Of a stretch of DNA of 64,000 nucleotides, positions 50,882 through 61,456 are shown in pieces. The DNA lies in the NCBI GenBank assembly GCA_902564565.1, contig CACFBW010000001.1, positions 124,001-188,000 on the forward strand. The letters run 5' to 3'. The stretch is from an uncultured Pelagibacteraceae bacterium (GTDB lineage: Bacteria > Pseudomonadota > Alphaproteobacteria > Pelagibacterales > Pelagibacteraceae). The notes under the pieces were generated by a model that made no database searches, was not told where the DNA came from, and was given only the letters and a program-made list of their open reading frames with translations. Position 1 is the stretch's first letter. Every line of letters begins with the position of its first letter. The position numbers were made by a program, and so were the translations under genes.

Positions 50882-52987
50882 CTATCCAGCAACAATGGCC
50901 AACAATAACAAGGCTACAATGTTTGTAATTTTAATCATTGGATTTACAGCAGGGCCCGCGGTGTCTTTATACGGATCTCCAACTGTGTCGCCTGTTACAG
51001 CTGCTTTATGTGCATCGGAACCTTTTCCACCATAATTACCATCTTCAATATATTTTTTAGCGTTATCCCATGCACCACCACCAGCAGTCATTGATATGGC
51101 AACAAACAATCCAGTAATAATTACTCCTAATAACATTGCTCCAACAGATGAAAGAGCGGCTACTTGACCTCCAATAGGCAAAATTACTAAATATAAAACG
51201 ATTGGTGATAACACTGGAAGTAAAGATGGAACTATCATTTCTTTAATAGCTGCTTTAGTTAACAAATCAACTAATCTACCATAATCGGGTTTTGACTTTC
51301 TTTTCATAATTCCTGGAATTTTTTTAAATTGTCTTCTTACCTCAATAACTACAGCTCCACCTGCTCTTCCAACAGCTTGCATACCCATAGAACCAAACAA
51401 ATATGGAAGCATTCCACCAACTAACAATCCAACTACTACAAATGGATTTGATAGATCAAATGTTACAACAATTCCTTCTAACTTTGATCCCGAAACTTTT
51501 GAAAAATGTTTAATATCCTCTGTGTAAGCAGCAAATAAAACTAGTGCACCTAAACCAGCTGAACCTATTGCGTAACCTTTTGTAACAGCTTTGGTTGTAT
51601 TACCAACTGCGTCTAGTGCATCGGTAGTTTTTCTAACATTTTTTGGTAAATTTGACATTTCTGCTATTCCACCAGCATTATCAGTAACAGGTCCATATGC
51701 ATCCAAAGCTACTACCATGCCAGCTAACGCCAACATTGTTGTTACCGCAATTGCTATACCAAAAAGTCCAGCTATATGATTAGTTAAGAGTATTCCAGCA
51801 ACAATGATTAAAGCCGGAATTGCAGTAGCTTCCATTGAAACTGCTAAACCTTGAATAACATTTGTACCATGGCCAGTTGTTGATGAAGATGCAACACTTT
51901 TAACAGGTCTATAATTAGTTCCAGTGTAATATTCTGTTATCCAGATTAGCAAACCTGTTATAATTAATCCCAGAATTCCACACATGTATAAACTCATTCC
52001 AGAAAATGATTTGTTTGATACAAAATAAGTATTTTCCAATCCCAAAACATAATCTGTAATAGGATATAAAATTATTAGTGATGTAATCGCAGTAACTACA
52101 AAACCTTTGTATAAAGCAGCCATAATGTTTTTAGATTTTCCTAATTTAACAAAAAATGTTCCAATAATAGAGGTAAGTATGCAAGCACCTCCAATTGATA
52201 ATGGATAAATCATCATATTAAGATCACCATGAAAAAATATTGAGGACAAAACCATAGTAGCAACTATTGTTACAGCATAAGTTTCAAATAAATCAGCAGC
52301 CATACCAGCGCAATCACCAACATTGTCACCAACATTATCAGCTATTACAGCAGGGTTTCTAGGGTCATCTTCTGGAATACCTGCCTCAACTTTTCCAACT
52401 AAATCTGCACCAACATCTGCTCCTTTGGTAAAAATTCCACCACCAAGTCTAGCAAAAATTGATATAAGAGAAGCACCAAATCCTAATGCAACTAAAGCAT
52501 TTACAATTTCTCTTTCCTCAACTCCAAATGATAATAATAAATAATAATAAACTGCAATTGCTAGAAGAGCCAGACCTGCAACCAGCATACCTGTAACAGC
52601 TCCAGATTTAAAAGCTATTGAAAGTCCTTGAGACAAACCTTTTCTTGAAGCTTCTGCAGTTCTTACATTAGCTTGTACTGATACAAGCATACCAACATAT
52701 CCTGCAATTCCAGATAAGGTTGCTCCTATTAAATACCCTATTCCAACTAAAATACTAAATGCATAAGTAATAATAAGCAATACAGCCACACCAACTATTG
52801 CTATTGTTTTATACTGTCTATTCAAATAAGCTTTTGCACCAACTTGTATTGCTGATGCAATTTCCTGCATTTTGCTACTACCAGCGCTAGAGCTTAAAAT
52901 ATTTCTTCCTGTAAAATATCCATAAACAATTGCAAGTAGGCCTGATAAAATAATAAGTTGAAGTATATTTGTTACTGAAGATTCCAT
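50882..52987 (-). CDS. hppA: Membrane-bound proton-pumping pyrophosphatase, K+-independent type
   Basis: 701 residues with about 16 spans. The pyrophosphate site shows '[43 protein letters not shown]' pieces, and later '[14 protein letters not shown]'. '[18 protein letters not shown]' has Lys in the GNTTKA position, which marks the K+-independent class. It couples PPi hydrolysis to proton export and so conserves energy. It is located after thiL, as in many Alphaproteobacteria, and is unusually GC-richer than flanks because of its small hydrophobic residues. Confidence 0.97.
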   Translation of the reverse strand: MESSVTNILQLIILSGLLAIVYGYFTGRNILSSSAGSSKMQEIASAIQVGAKAYLNRQYKTIAIVGVAVLLIITYAFSILVGIGYLIGATLSGIAGYVGMLVSVQANVRTAEASRKGLSQGLSIAFKSGAVTGMLVAGLALLAIAVYYYLLLSFGVEEREIVNALVALGFGASLISIFARLGGGIFTKGADVGADLVGKVEAGIPEDDPRNPAVIADNVGDNVGDCAGMAADLFETYAVTIVATMVLSSIFFHGDLNMMIYPLSIGGACILTSIIGTFFVKLGKSKNIMAALYKGFVVTAITSLIILYPITDYVLGLENTYFVSNKSFSGMSLYMCGILGLIITGLLIWITEYYTGTNYRPVKSVASSSTTGHGTNVIQGLAVSMEATAIPALIIVAGILLTNHIAGLFGIAIAVTTMLALAGMVVALDAYGPVTDNAGGIAEMSNLPKNVRKTTDALDAVGNTTKAVTKGYAIGSAGLGALVLFAAYTEDIKHFSKVSGSKLEGIVVTFDLSNPFVVVGLLVGGMLPYLFGSMGMQAVGRAGGAVVIEVRRQFKKIPGIMKRKSKPDYGRLVDLLTKAAIKEMIVPSLLPVLSPIVLYLVILPIGGQVAALSSVGAMLLGVIITGLFVAISMTAGGGAWDNAKKYIEDGNYGGKGSDAHKAAVTGDTVGDPYKDTAGPAVNPMIKITNIVALLLLAIVAG

Positions 52988-53069
52988 AATTCCTTTAATT
53001 ATTAGTTATTTAGTAAATATTAAAAATCGGACATTACAAAAAAAAGAATAAAAGGCAATATCTAACTTA

Positions 53070-54029
53070 TCAAAACTTATGTGAATAACCTTTAAAATTA
53101 CTTAAATTTAGAGACTTATTGCCCTGTTTTATTGAATTTTTTTTATAACCCATATTAATTTTGCCTATTAGGGTAATTTTTTGATTCATTTGTTTTGCAA
53201 TTGATTTAATTAAAGATCTTTTTTTAACAGATGATGTAAAAAGAGTCTGATAATCATCGCCATTAAATATGTATTGAGATTTTTTTTTATTATATTTTTT
53301 TAAATAAAATCTCAATTCTTTTGAAATAGGAATCTTATCAATATTTATTTCAAAAGATAATTTTTGCCTATTAATTAGTTTATTCATATCGGATAGCAAA
53401 CCATCAGATATATCCATAGAAGTATTTGCAAATTTATGTATTTTTTTATAAAATTTATAAGGTAGATTAGGACAATAAAATTGATTAATAAAATATTTTT
53501 TCAATTTTGAATGAATTTTAATATTATTTTTAATTAATTTAAGGCCAAGAAAACTGTCGCCTATATTTCCTGTAACGTATATATCATCATTTAATTTAGC
53601 CTTATTTCTTTCAATAATTTTATTGGCATACCCTACTGTAGTTATAGAAAAAGAAACTTTTTTAGAGTTAGTTGTATCACCACCTGACAATTTTAAATTA
53701 TATTTTTTTTGCTCTTGATTTAATGATTTTGAGATAATTTTTAAATTCTTTTTTGAAAATTGATTTTTATTTCCACTGGCTGAAATAAAATAATACTTTG
53801 GTTTAACGCCTTTTGATATTAGATCAGAAATTGACGATCTTATAACTTTTTTGATTATCAAATTTGGATGTTTAAAATTAGTAAAATGGATACCTTCATT
53901 ATATGTATCGACAGATACTACTAATTTATTTTTTTTATCAAAAAAAACATCATCATTTAATTTTTTTGAGCTTGTATTATTGTTAGTAATTTTTTGAAAA
54001 TATTTTTTTATTAATTCAAATTCATTCAT
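53070..54029 (-). CDS. thiL: Thiamine-monophosphate kinase
   Basis: 319 residues. ATP/substrate motifs: 'DDVFFDKKNKLVVSVDTYNEGIHF', 'LISKGVKPKYYFIS', 'LKLSGGDTTNSKKVSFSIT', 'MDISDGLLSDMNKL' and 'NGDDYQTLFTSS'. It phosphorylates thiamine-P to TPP, although no thi biosynthetic genes are near. It overlaps nusB by 8 bases; the usual nusB-thiL pair. Basic residues are strongly enriched. Confidence 0.93.
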   Translation of the reverse strand: MNEFELIKKYFQKITNNNTSSKKLNDDVFFDKKNKLVVSVDTYNEGIHFTNFKHPNLIIKKVIRSSISDLISKGVKPKYYFISASGNKNQFSKKNLKIISKSLNQEQKKYNLKLSGGDTTNSKKVSFSITTVGYANKIIERNKAKLNDDIYVTGNIGDSFLGLKLIKNNIKIHSKLKKYFINQFYCPNLPYKFYKKIHKFANTSMDISDGLLSDMNKLINRQKLSFEINIDKIPISKELRFYLKKYNKKKSQYIFNGDDYQTLFTSSVKKRSLIKSIAKQMNQKITLIGKINMGYKKNSIKQGNKSLNLSNFKGYSHKF

Positions 54030-54426
54030 TAGAATTTCTTATTTTTTTAGATATTTTATCTAATAAAGCATTTAAATATTTAGTTTTTTCGTCTTGAATA
54101 AAAAAATTGGATGCTCTTAAATATTCATTTATTATTATTTTTGATGGTGTTTTTGGCTTATATAAAAATTCAAATATTGCACTTTTAATAATTACTTTAA
54201 AAACTTTATCTATTTTTTTTAAATCTAGATCAGAATGTAAATGATTTGATATTTCATCATTAATAATATCGTCTCTTTCAATAGTTCCATTAACTACATC
54301 TTTAATAAATTTTTTAAATCTATGCTTTGGAAAAGTTAAATTTTGATCTTTATTAAAAAACTTTCCATAAAGTTTTTGAATTACTATAACTCTTGGATTA
54401 TTTTTTGGACTATATTGCAAAATCAT
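54022..54426 (-). CDS. nusB: Transcription antitermination factor NusB
   Basis: 134 residues, all helical. 'PRVIVIQKLYGKFF' at the start and 'VFKVIIKSAIFEFLYKPKTPSKIIINEYLRASNFF' near the C-terminus are the NusB pattern (family: iLR.a.yEl......p..v.INEavelAk.f). It binds boxA RNA with S10. It is linked to ribH (1-base gap) and thiL (overlap), the standard alphaproteobacterial order. Confidence 0.92.
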   Translation of the reverse strand: MILQYSPKNNPRVIVIQKLYGKFFNKDQNLTFPKHRFKKFIKDVVNGTIERDDIINDEISNHLHSDLDLKKIDKVFKVIIKSAIFEFLYKPKTPSKIIINEYLRASNFFIQDEKTKYLNALLDKISKKIRNSNE

Positions 54427-54427
54427 A

Positions 54428-54808
54428 TTATTGCGATAATACAGAAATTATTGCTTGGGCGGCTTCTTTACCCTTTTTACCTCTAGCTTTGGCTTGTCTC
54501 ATATTTAAACAAGTAATTATGCCATTGCCGATTGGTTTTTGACTATCAACTGATAATTTCATTATAGCTTGGGTTGATGCATTTGAAATAAAATCAAAAT
54601 GAGGTGTTTCACCTTTTATAACACAACCCAATGCAATAAATGCATCATATTTTTTTATATTTTTTGAAATAGTTACAGGAATTTCAAAAACACCTGGGAC
54701 TTTAATTACTTTTATAAAGAATTTATTTAAATTATTTTTTGCATTTTTTAACAACGATGAAGATATATCTCCATAATAATCAGCTAACACAATTAACACT
54801 TTTTTCAT
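54428..54808 (-). CDS. ribH: 6,7-dimethyl-8-ribityllumazine synthase
   Basis: 126 residues, short for the family (140-160) at the N-terminus. 'VPGVFEIPVTISKNI', 'DAFIALGCVIKGETPHFDFISNASTQAIMKLSVDSQKPIGNGIITC' and 'KKGKEAAQAIISVL' hold the substrate-binding Phe/His residues. It condenses the RibB product with the pyrimidine from RibD/RibA. It overlaps ribB by 4 bases. Confidence 0.95.
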   Translation of the reverse strand: MKKVLIVLADYYGDISSSLLKNAKNNLNKFFIKVIKVPGVFEIPVTISKNIKKYDAFIALGCVIKGETPHFDFISNASTQAIMKLSVDSQKPIGNGIITCLNMRQAKARGKKGKEAAQAIISVLSQ

Positions 54809-55908
54809 TTTATTATTTCCTGCTTAGTTATTTTAATTCCATAACCATCTAAACCAACTACTTTTTTTCTAGACCTAGTTACTAATATCATATTTTTTAT
54901 CTGTAAAGATTTAATAATTTGTGCTCCTATACCATAGTTCTTGATTAATTTATCTTTCCCTTTTTTATAAAAACCTTTACTTTTATAATCACGTAAAGTC
55001 TGAGTAACAGATTTTAGATTAGCATCTCTTATAAATATTAAAACGCAATTATTGTATTTTTTGAAATGATTAAGAGTATTGTTAAAAGAATTTGGTAAAT
55101 TTTGATTTAATAGATAATTTTGAACAACATTTGATGAAATAACTCTAACACGAGGCACTATTCCTTTCTTAATTTTTCCTTTTATAAGTGCAAAATGCTC
55201 AGAGCCATCTAATAAATTTTCATATATTTTTATTAAGTATTTTTTACCTTTGACATCTATATTTGATATTTTTTTAAGTTTAATTAACTTTTCTTTTTTT
55301 AATCTAAAAGCAATAAGATCATCAATTCTCCCAATTTTTAATTTATGTCTTTTAGCAAAATTAATTAATTTTTCGCCTCTTGCCATTGTCCCATCTTCAC
55401 TCATGATTTCACAAATAACGGCTGAAGTGTTTTTTTTAGCTAACTTAGAAATATCTACTGACGCTTCTGTGTGGCCTGCTCTAACTAAAACTCCTCCATC
55501 TTTAGAAATAATAGGGAAAACATGCCCTGGTGATACAATTTCTTTTTTTAATACATTTTTTTTTGTAGCAACCCTAATTGTCTTTGCTCTATCTTGTGCA
55601 GATATACCTGTTGTTACACCTTTTTTTGCTTCAATAGAAACTGTAAAAGCAGTTTGATTTCTAGATTGATTGACCGGAGCCATATATGACAAACCTAATT
55701 TTTTTGCTTGTATGCTATCTAAACTTAAACAAATTAGTCCCCTTCCATACTTTGCCATAAAATTAATTTTTTTTGAACTAACATCAGATGAACAAAAAAC
55801 TAAATCACCTTCATTTTCTCTATTTTCATCATCAACCAAAATATACATTCCGCCTTTTTTGGCTATTTGAATTATTTTTTCTATTGAACTAAATTTTTTA
55901 CTTTTCAT
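54805..55908 (-). CDS. ribB: 3,4-dihydroxy-2-butanone-4-phosphate synthase with degenerate GTP cyclohydrolase II-like domain
   Basis: 367 residues. The RibB half (about 1-205) is intact: 'VDDENRENEGDLVFCSSDV', 'GRGLICLSLD', 'SAQDRAKTIRVATKKN', 'PGHVFPIISKDGGVLVRAGHTEASVDISKLA' and 'GTMARGEKL'. The C-terminal half lines up with RibA but lacks its zinc Cys set ('HSECLTGDVFGSxRCDC' region); it reads 'VISSNVVQNYLLNQNL' instead. This is the RibBX form known from Alphaproteobacteria, likely without cyclohydrolase activity, so a separate RibA should exist. Confidence 0.93.
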   Translation of the reverse strand: MKSKKFSSIEKIIQIAKKGGMYILVDDENRENEGDLVFCSSDVSSKKINFMAKYGRGLICLSLDSIQAKKLGLSYMAPVNQSRNQTAFTVSIEAKKGVTTGISAQDRAKTIRVATKKNVLKKEIVSPGHVFPIISKDGGVLVRAGHTEASVDISKLAKKNTSAVICEIMSEDGTMARGEKLINFAKRHKLKIGRIDDLIAFRLKKEKLIKLKKISNIDVKGKKYLIKIYENLLDGSEHFALIKGKIKKGIVPRVRVISSNVVQNYLLNQNLPNSFNNTLNHFKKYNNCVLIFIRDANLKSVTQTLRDYKSKGFYKKGKDKLIKNYGIGAQIIKSLQIKNMILVTRSRKKVVGLDGYGIKITKQEIIK

Positions 55909-56488
55909 TAAAATATTTTTTTACATATTTTGAAAGAATATCAATTTCAATATTTACCAAACTATCTTTTTTTAATTTAGATAAATTTGTAAATTTATAT
56001 GTGTGAGGAATTATCCATACCTCAAAACCATTTTTTGTAATTTTTGAAATTGTTAATGATACACCATTAATTAATATTGAAGCTTTTTCAATTAAGTTCT
56101 TTTTTAGAGTATTGTTGGTAGAAAATTCCATCAAATAAGATTTGTCGATTATTTTAATTCTTTTTAGTTTTGATACATAATCTACATGTCCTTGGCAAAT
56201 GTGGCCTGATATATTTTGACCTTTTTTAAGTGGAAGCTCTAAATTAATAACATCTCCAACTTTAATTTTTTTAAATTTGCTTCTAGTTAAAGTTTCGTGC
56301 GATAAATAAAATTCTAGAATATTATTTCTTTTTGATATTAAAGTTAAACAAACACCATCACAAGAAATTGAAATTCCTAATTCTTTAGGTTTTATTGAAA
56401 GATTTGATTTGATAAATAAATTAATACCTCTTTTTCGTTTAACTATTTTATCAATCTTGCCCTGGTTAAATATAACTCCATTAAACAT
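55898..56488 (-). CDS. ribE: Riboflavin synthase, alpha chain
   Basis: 196 residues with the two tandem lumazine-binding repeats: 'LGISISCDGVCLTLISK' with 'FYLSHETLTRSKFKKI' in the first and 'ILINGVSLTISKI' with 'IPHTYKFTNL' in the second. It forms riboflavin from two lumazines. It overlaps ribB by 11 bases and follows ribD by 1 base. Confidence 0.95.
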   Translation of the reverse strand: MFNGVIFNQGKIDKIVKRKRGINLFIKSNLSIKPKELGISISCDGVCLTLISKRNNILEFYLSHETLTRSKFKKIKVGDVINLELPLKKGQNISGHICQGHVDYVSKLKRIKIIDKSYLMEFSTNNTLKKNLIEKASILINGVSLTISKITKNGFEVWIIPHTYKFTNLSKLKKDSLVNIEIDILSKYVKKYFNEK

Positions 56489-56489
56489 T

Positions 56490-57593
56490 TTAATAGTATC
56501 TTGTTATTTTGTCTCCATTTAAAAAAGTTTCAATATTTTCTTTTTTTTTAAAAAAATATTTTATTTTTTTTTTTAAATTAATAATATTATTTTTACCGTG
56601 CTTTCCTAATTTTTTTTTACTTCTAAATAAATAAAATTCATTAATTAATTTCTCTTTTAAAATACTTTTAGTCAATGCTTTTCCACCCTCTATTATAATT
56701 GATCCTATGCCCATAATATAAGCTTTTGAAAAAACCTTTTCTAAATTTATCTTATTTTCGGAGTTTAAATCGATATAATTAAGTTTGATACCTTTGGATC
56801 TTAAGTATTTTATTTTTTTTTTATTTCTCGAAGAGTGAAAAATAATTGTATTTATTTTATCATTATCATTAATAATATGAGATTTTTTTTTAATTTTTAA
56901 GTCTTTATCGATAATTAACCTGCGCGGTGAATAACTTTCCAAACCGTTAATTCTACAAGTTAATTTTGAATTGTCTGAATTTGCAGTTTTAGATGAAACT
57001 AATATTGAATCAAAATAGTATCTTAATAAATGTGATACTTTCCTAGAATACTGATTTGTTATAAATTTATTTTTTGATGATATGAAATAATCGTTTGAAC
57101 AAGCTATTTTTGCAGCTACATAAGGTTTTTGAATATTCTTATGTATAAAATAATTTTTATAAATTTTCTTTGTTTTAGCTTTTAACAAACCTCTTAATAC
57201 AATGATTTTTTTTGATTTTAAAAATGAATAAGCCTTATTTGAAGTTCTTAAATCAACATCGTTAATTGAATAAATAACTTTTTTAATCTTAGATTTTACA
57301 ATCAAATTTGTACATGGTGGTGTTTTACCATAATGTGTACATGGCTCCATAGTAATATAAATTGTAGAATTTTTTAAATCTTTTTTATTACACTTTTTTA
57401 TCGCATCAAATTCAGCATGTGGCCTCCCATTAAAACCTGTTTGTCCAAATGATAAAATTTTGTTATTTTTTACAATAATAGAACCAACTGATGGATTTAA
57501 TCCAGTTAAACCATTTCTATGACTTGCTAAATTAATAGCAAGATTCATAAAATATTGATCTTTTTTATTGAATTTATCTTTTTTTGTAGACAT
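56490..57593 (-). CDS. ribD: Bifunctional pyrimidine deaminase/reductase RibD
   Basis: 367 residues. The N-terminal deaminase has the zinc motif HAE in '[13 protein letters not shown]' and PCxxxGxxPPC as '[11 protein letters not shown]' (Cys positions intact). The C-terminal reductase contains '[15 protein letters not shown]', '[29 protein letters not shown]' and '[13 protein letters not shown]'. I start at the ATG at 57593, which overlaps nrdR by 20 bases; an in-frame ATG at 57656 lies deeper in nrdR and adds residues unlike RibD. Confidence 0.93.
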   Translation of the reverse strand: MSTKKDKFNKKDQYFMNLAINLASHRNGLTGLNPSVGSIIVKNNKILSFGQTGFNGRPHAEFDAIKKCNKKDLKNSTIYITMEPCTHYGKTPPCTNLIVKSKIKKVIYSINDVDLRTSNKAYSFLKSKKIIVLRGLLKAKTKKIYKNYFIHKNIQKPYVAAKIACSNDYFISSKNKFITNQYSRKVSHLLRYYFDSILVSSKTANSDNSKLTCRINGLESYSPRRLIIDKDLKIKKKSHIINDNDKINTIIFHSSRNKKKIKYLRSKGIKLNYIDLNSENKINLEKVFSKAYIMGIGSIIIEGGKALTKSILKEKLINEFYLFRSKKKLGKHGKNNIINLKKKIKYFFKKKENIETFLNGDKITRYY

Positions 57594-58032
57594 CAATTTT
57601 GTCCACAAATTGCACAAAGTCTTTTTCTTCTCTAAAATTTCTATAGACAGATGCAAATCTTACATATGCAACTGGATCGAGATCCTTTAGTCTTTCCATA
57701 ACCATTGTGCCTATTACGGTTGTTGAAATTTCAGATTGTCCTAATTCTTCAAGAGATCTGACTATAGAACTAATAAATTTTTCTATAGTTTCGGTATCTA
57801 TAGGTCTTTTTTTCATTGCAATGTAAATCGATTTTGAAAGTTTATCCCGGTCTAAAGTTGATTTTCTACCATTTTTTTTTACTACCACCAATTCTCTAAA
57901 TTGAACTCTTTCAAATGTAGTAAATCTTTCACCACATACACATAAGCGTCTTCTTCTTATAGCTGTTCCATCCTCGGTTGGTCTTGAATCAACAACTGAA
58001 GTCTCACCTTTTTTACAGAAAGAACAAATCAT
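57574..58032 (-). CDS. nrdR: NrdR-type ribonucleotide reductase regulator
   Basis: 152 residues with N-terminal zinc ribbon and ATP-cone: '[29 protein letters not shown]' then '[36 protein letters not shown]' and '[18 protein letters not shown]'. It represses ribonucleotide reductase genes. The second Cys pair is CVC, one residue shorter than the usual CxxC, with both Cys kept. It sits between glyA and ribD as in other Alphaproteobacteria. Confidence 0.94.
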   Translation of the reverse strand: MICSFCKKGETSVVDSRPTEDGTAIRRRRLCVCGERFTTFERVQFRELVVVKKNGRKSTLDRDKLSKSIYIAMKKRPIDTETIEKFISSIVRSLEELGQSEISTTVIGTMVMERLKDLDPVAYVRFASVYRNFREEKDFVQFVDKIDVYKKR

Positions 58033-58034
58033 AT

Positions 58035-59345
58035 TTATCTTAAATGTTTATAAATTGGAAAGTTTGAACACAAGTTAATAACTTCTTTTCTAACTTCATC
58101 TTCAGTTTTTGTGTTATCATTTGGATTTTCTGATAATCCTTTAATTATTTTTGTTATTAAATGACCAACTTTTTCAAATTCTTTTAAGCCAAAACCTCTA
58201 GTTGTTGCAGCTTGTGTTCCAAGTCTTATTCCAGAAGTAATCATTGGGCTTTCATTATCAAAAGGTATTCCATTTTTATTACAGGTAATATTTGCAGTTG
58301 ATAAACTTTCTGCAGCTAAATTTCCTTTTACACCAAAAGGTCTTAAATCAACTAACATTAAATGTGAATCTGTGCCACCAGAGTAAATTTTAAATCCATT
58401 GTTTTTAAGCGTTTCAGATAAAATTTTAGCATTTTCTAATACAGCTTTGATATAATCTTTGAATTCCGGCTTTAAAGCTTCTAAAAAACCAGCGGCTTTT
58501 GCCGCAATTATATGCATTAAAGGCCCGCCTTGATATCCAGGAAATACAGCGGTATTAAATTTTTTTGCTAAATCTTCATGATTCGTTAAAATAATACCTC
58601 CTCTTGCACTTCTAAAAACTTTATGTGTAGTTGATGTTACAACATGAGCATGTTCACAAGGATTAGGGTAACCTTTTCCTGCAACCAAACCTGAAAAATG
58701 TGCCATGTCAACCATAAGATATGCACCTACTTTATCAGCTATTTCTCTAAATTTTTTAAAATCTATTACTCTGGAATATGCACTTCCACCCGCAATTATA
58801 AGTTTTGGTTTATTTTCTAAAGCAATTTTTTCGACATTGTCGTAGTCAATAAGTTCTGATTTTTTATCAACATCGTAACCTATTGCATTAAACCATTTTC
58901 CTGACATCGAGATTTTTAATCCATGAGTAATGTGGCCACCAGAATTTAAACTCATTCCCATAAAAGTGTCCCCTGGTTTAAGTAAAGCTAAAAATACAGC
59001 ACCATTAGCCTGTGCGCCAGAGTGTGGTTGAGCATTTGCAAATTTACAATCAAATAATTTTTTTAATCTTTCGATAGCTAAATTTTCCGCAACATCAACA
59101 TGCTCACATCCGTTATAATATCTTTTGCCCGGGTAACCTTCTGCGTACTTATTTGTTAAAACTGAGCCTTGAGCCTCTAATACAGCTTGTGAAACAATAT
59201 TTTCTGAAGCAATTAATTCAATATGCTCCTGTTGTCTTTTTAACTCATCAGTAATAGCCTTGTGTAATTCTGGATCAGTTTTTGATAAACTATTCTCAAA
59301 GAAACCTTTATATTGATCATTTAAGTATTTATTTTCACTAGACAT
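58035..59345 (-). CDS. glyA: Serine hydroxymethyltransferase
   Basis: 436 residues interconverting serine and glycine with tetrahydrofolate. '[42 protein letters not shown]' at the N-terminus, '[21 protein letters not shown]', '[13 protein letters not shown]' and the PLP-Lys block '[20 protein letters not shown]' are present. The residue after Lys is Val where most enzymes have Thr. A glycine/one-carbon role links it to neighbouring riboflavin genes only by position. Confidence 0.97.
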   Translation of the reverse strand: MSSENKYLNDQYKGFFENSLSKTDPELHKAITDELKRQQEHIELIASENIVSQAVLEAQGSVLTNKYAEGYPGKRYYNGCEHVDVAENLAIERLKKLFDCKFANAQPHSGAQANGAVFLALLKPGDTFMGMSLNSGGHITHGLKISMSGKWFNAIGYDVDKKSELIDYDNVEKIALENKPKLIIAGGSAYSRVIDFKKFREIADKVGAYLMVDMAHFSGLVAGKGYPNPCEHAHVVTSTTHKVFRSARGGIILTNHEDLAKKFNTAVFPGYQGGPLMHIIAAKAAGFLEALKPEFKDYIKAVLENAKILSETLKNNGFKIYSGGTDSHLMLVDLRPFGVKGNLAAESLSTANITCNKNGIPFDNESPMITSGIRLGTQAATTRGFGLKEFEKVGHLITKIIKGLSENPNDNTKTEDEVRKEVINLCSNFPIYKHLR

Positions 59346-59347
59346 AG

Positions 59348-59770
59348 TTACATCTTTTTAACTCTTCTTAAGTGTCTGCCGCCTTCAAATTTTGTACTTA
59401 AGAAAATTTTAATTAGATTGAATGCTTTATTTTTGTCAATCAACCTTTCTCCCAATGTAATGATGTTTGCATCATTATGCAATCGTGATAATTTAGTATT
59501 TTTAACACTATAACATAAGGCTGCTCTTATATTTCTTCTTTTATTTGCTGTTATGGCCATCCCCATACCAGATCCACATACAAGAATACCAAAACTTCCT
59601 TTGTTTGATGAAACTTTTCTAGAAAGCTTTTTTGCAAAATCAGGATAATCAACTGATTTATTAGATTTGGGGCCCAAATCAACTATTTTTTTAGTTTTAG
59701 CAAATTTTGAAATTATGTTGTTTTTTAATCTATATCCAGCGTGATCTGATGCAATAAAAATTTTTTTCAA
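59348..59770 (-). CDS. rpiB: Ribose-5-phosphate isomerase B
   Basis: 140 residues of the RpiB/LacAB fold. '[16 protein letters not shown]' starts the protein, and the catalytic Cys lies in '[17 protein letters not shown]'. '[30 protein letters not shown]' supplies the His and helix of the active site, and '[14 protein letters not shown]' the tail. It interconverts ribose-5-P and ribulose-5-P. It is 2 bases from glyA, in the order rpiB-glyA-nrdR found in relatives. Confidence 0.96.
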   Translation of the reverse strand: MKKIFIASDHAGYRLKNNIISKFAKTKKIVDLGPKSNKSVDYPDFAKKLSRKVSSNKGSFGILVCGSGMGMAITANKRRNIRAALCYSVKNTKLSRLHNDANIITLGERLIDKNKAFNLIKIFLSTKFEGGRHLRRVKKM

Positions 59771-59794
59771 TTCAGGTAAATATATAAACTAAAA

Positions 59795-60379
59795 TTAATT
59801 AAATTTATAGTCTAAAACACAAGCCACTAGATGAACTCTATTTTCCTCACCACCATTAAAAGCATTGTGATATTTTAAGTTATTTGTAATCCACACTGAG
59901 CCATCAGCAGGCAAATGTTTGGCAGCTTCATCGATAACCATAATAGATCCAGGGTTTGTAATTATTGGTATATGTAATCTAGGCTCAGGATCTCTATGCC
60001 AACTTAATGTGGATCTAGGTTCTTTCAATAATATTCTTACACGACCTAGTTTAAATCTTTTGGAAAGTTCATCATAAACTTCTTTAAAATATGTATCTTT
60101 TAAATCGTCTACAAATTCAGTGTAAGCTTCTTCATTAATTCTTTTGGCTCTAACCTCTTCTTTTCCTGAGCTGTTGGGTTTGGTCCAATAAATACCTTTT
60201 ACATTTTCTCCTTTTGCAGAATCTGGGTCTCCTGGTATTTGATTTAGTGAGATACAAGCGATATATTTGGTTCCTGATGCATCATCATAGGTTTTTCTCT
60301 GGAGTACAGTTTTCAATGCATTCTGAAGTTTAGATATATCAAACTTAAGGTTTTCTACTTTATGAAAATCATTCATCAT
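59795..60379 (-). CDS. Aspartyl/asparaginyl beta-hydroxylase-like dioxygenase
   Basis: 194 residues with the Asp_Arg_Hydrox fold: the iron ligands are His-x-Asp in 'LSWHRDPEPRLHIPIIT' (about 126-142) and His in 'NRVHLVACVLDY'. 'WITNNLKYHNAFNGGEENR' carries the 2-oxoglutarate Arg. It probably hydroxylates a small molecule or peptide side chain; known relatives act on Asp/Asn residues or ectoine-type compounds, but substrate is unclear here. It is divergent from hemB. Confidence 0.85.
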   Translation of the reverse strand: MMNDFHKVENLKFDISKLQNALKTVLQRKTYDDASGTKYIACISLNQIPGDPDSAKGENVKGIYWTKPNSSGKEEVRAKRINEEAYTEFVDDLKDTYFKEVYDELSKRFKLGRVRILLKEPRSTLSWHRDPEPRLHIPIITNPGSIMVIDEAAKHLPADGSVWITNNLKYHNAFNGGEENRVHLVACVLDYKFN

Positions 60380-60459
60380 AGTTTTCTTTTTCTTTATAAC
60401 TACAATATATTATATTTTAATATATAAATCTAATGTCGCATATTAAAAATTAATTGAGA

Positions 60460-61452
60460 ATGATTATCACTGGAAAGTATCCAAATTTAAGGCTGAGAAG
60501 AAACCGTAAAACTGACTGGTCGAGAAGATTGGTGCAAGAAAACAATTTATCAGTAAATGATCTTATACTGCCAATTTTTATTGTTGATGGAAAAAACAAA
60601 ATAGAATCGGTAAAATCAATGCCTGGTATATATAGACATACTGTAGATAAAATTCCTTTAATAATCGATCGAGCAGTTAAATACAAAATACCGATGGTAG
60701 CTTTATTTCCACATACAAGTTCAAAATTAAAAAATAATTCAGGTCTAGAAGCTATAAATGAAAATAATTTGATTTGTAAAGCTATAAGATTAATTAAAAA
60801 AAAATATAAAAATAAAATTGGAATTATGTGCGATGTTGCTCTTGATCCATATACATCTCATGGACATGATGGACTATTAGAAAAAGGAAAGATTTTAAAT
60901 GATGAAACTATTGAAATTTTAATTAGACAGTCGTTATTGCAAGCTGAAATGGGATGTGATGTAATAGCACCATCAGACATGATGGACGGAAGAATTGGAA
61001 AAATTAGAAAAGCTTTAGACAAAAATAAATTTCAAAATGTACAAATACTTTCGTATGCTGCAAAATATGCTTCAAGTTTTTATGGCCCATTTAGAGAGGC
61101 TGTTGGATCAAAAAGATCTCTTAAAGGTGATAAAAAAACATATCAAATGGATTTTAATAATAGCGCTGAAGCATTAAGAGAAATTGCACTAGATATTAAA
61201 GAAGGCGCCGATATGGTTATGATTAAACCCGGCATGCCTTATTTAGACATTATTAAATCTGCAAAAGAAAATTTTAAAATTCCTATATTAGCTTACCAAG
61301 TTTCTGGTGAATATAGCATGATCAAAAACGCAATTAATAAAAAAATTGTTGATAAAAATATCATTATAGAAACATTAAGTGCATTTAAAAGAGCTGGTGC
61401 ATCAGCTGTCGTTACATATTTTGCAGATGAAGTTGCAAAATTTTTAGAATAA
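60460..61452 (+). CDS. hemB: Delta-aminolevulinic acid dehydratase (porphobilinogen synthase)
   Basis: 330 residues, second step of tetrapyrrole synthesis. 'RLRRNRKTDWSRRLVQEN', 'LPIFIVDG', 'CDVALDPYTSHGHDG', 'VIAPSDMMDGRIG' and 'MVMIKPGMPYLDI' with the catalytic lysines are present. The metal loop has Asp/Ala instead of the zinc cysteines, which indicates the magnesium-dependent form. I use the ATG at 60460; a TTG at 60454 would add 2 residues. The bases around the start resemble a Fur-type box. Confidence 0.96.
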   Translation: MIITGKYPNLRLRRNRKTDWSRRLVQENNLSVNDLILPIFIVDGKNKIESVKSMPGIYRHTVDKIPLIIDRAVKYKIPMVALFPHTSSKLKNNSGLEAINENNLICKAIRLIKKKYKNKIGIMCDVALDPYTSHGHDGLLEKGKILNDETIEILIRQSLLQAEMGCDVIAPSDMMDGRIGKIRKALDKNKFQNVQILSYAAKYASSFYGPFREAVGSKRSLKGDKKTYQMDFNNSAEALREIALDIKEGADMVMIKPGMPYLDIIKSAKENFKIPILAYQVSGEYSMIKNAINKKIVDKNIIIETLSAFKRAGASAVVTYFADEVAKFLE

Positions 61453-61456
61453 CAGA

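Noticed and set aside
50882-52987. Several ORFs on the plus strand opposite hppA
   Set aside because: These are shadows of the GC-richer hppA coding strand; the frames carry no domains and hppA is complete.
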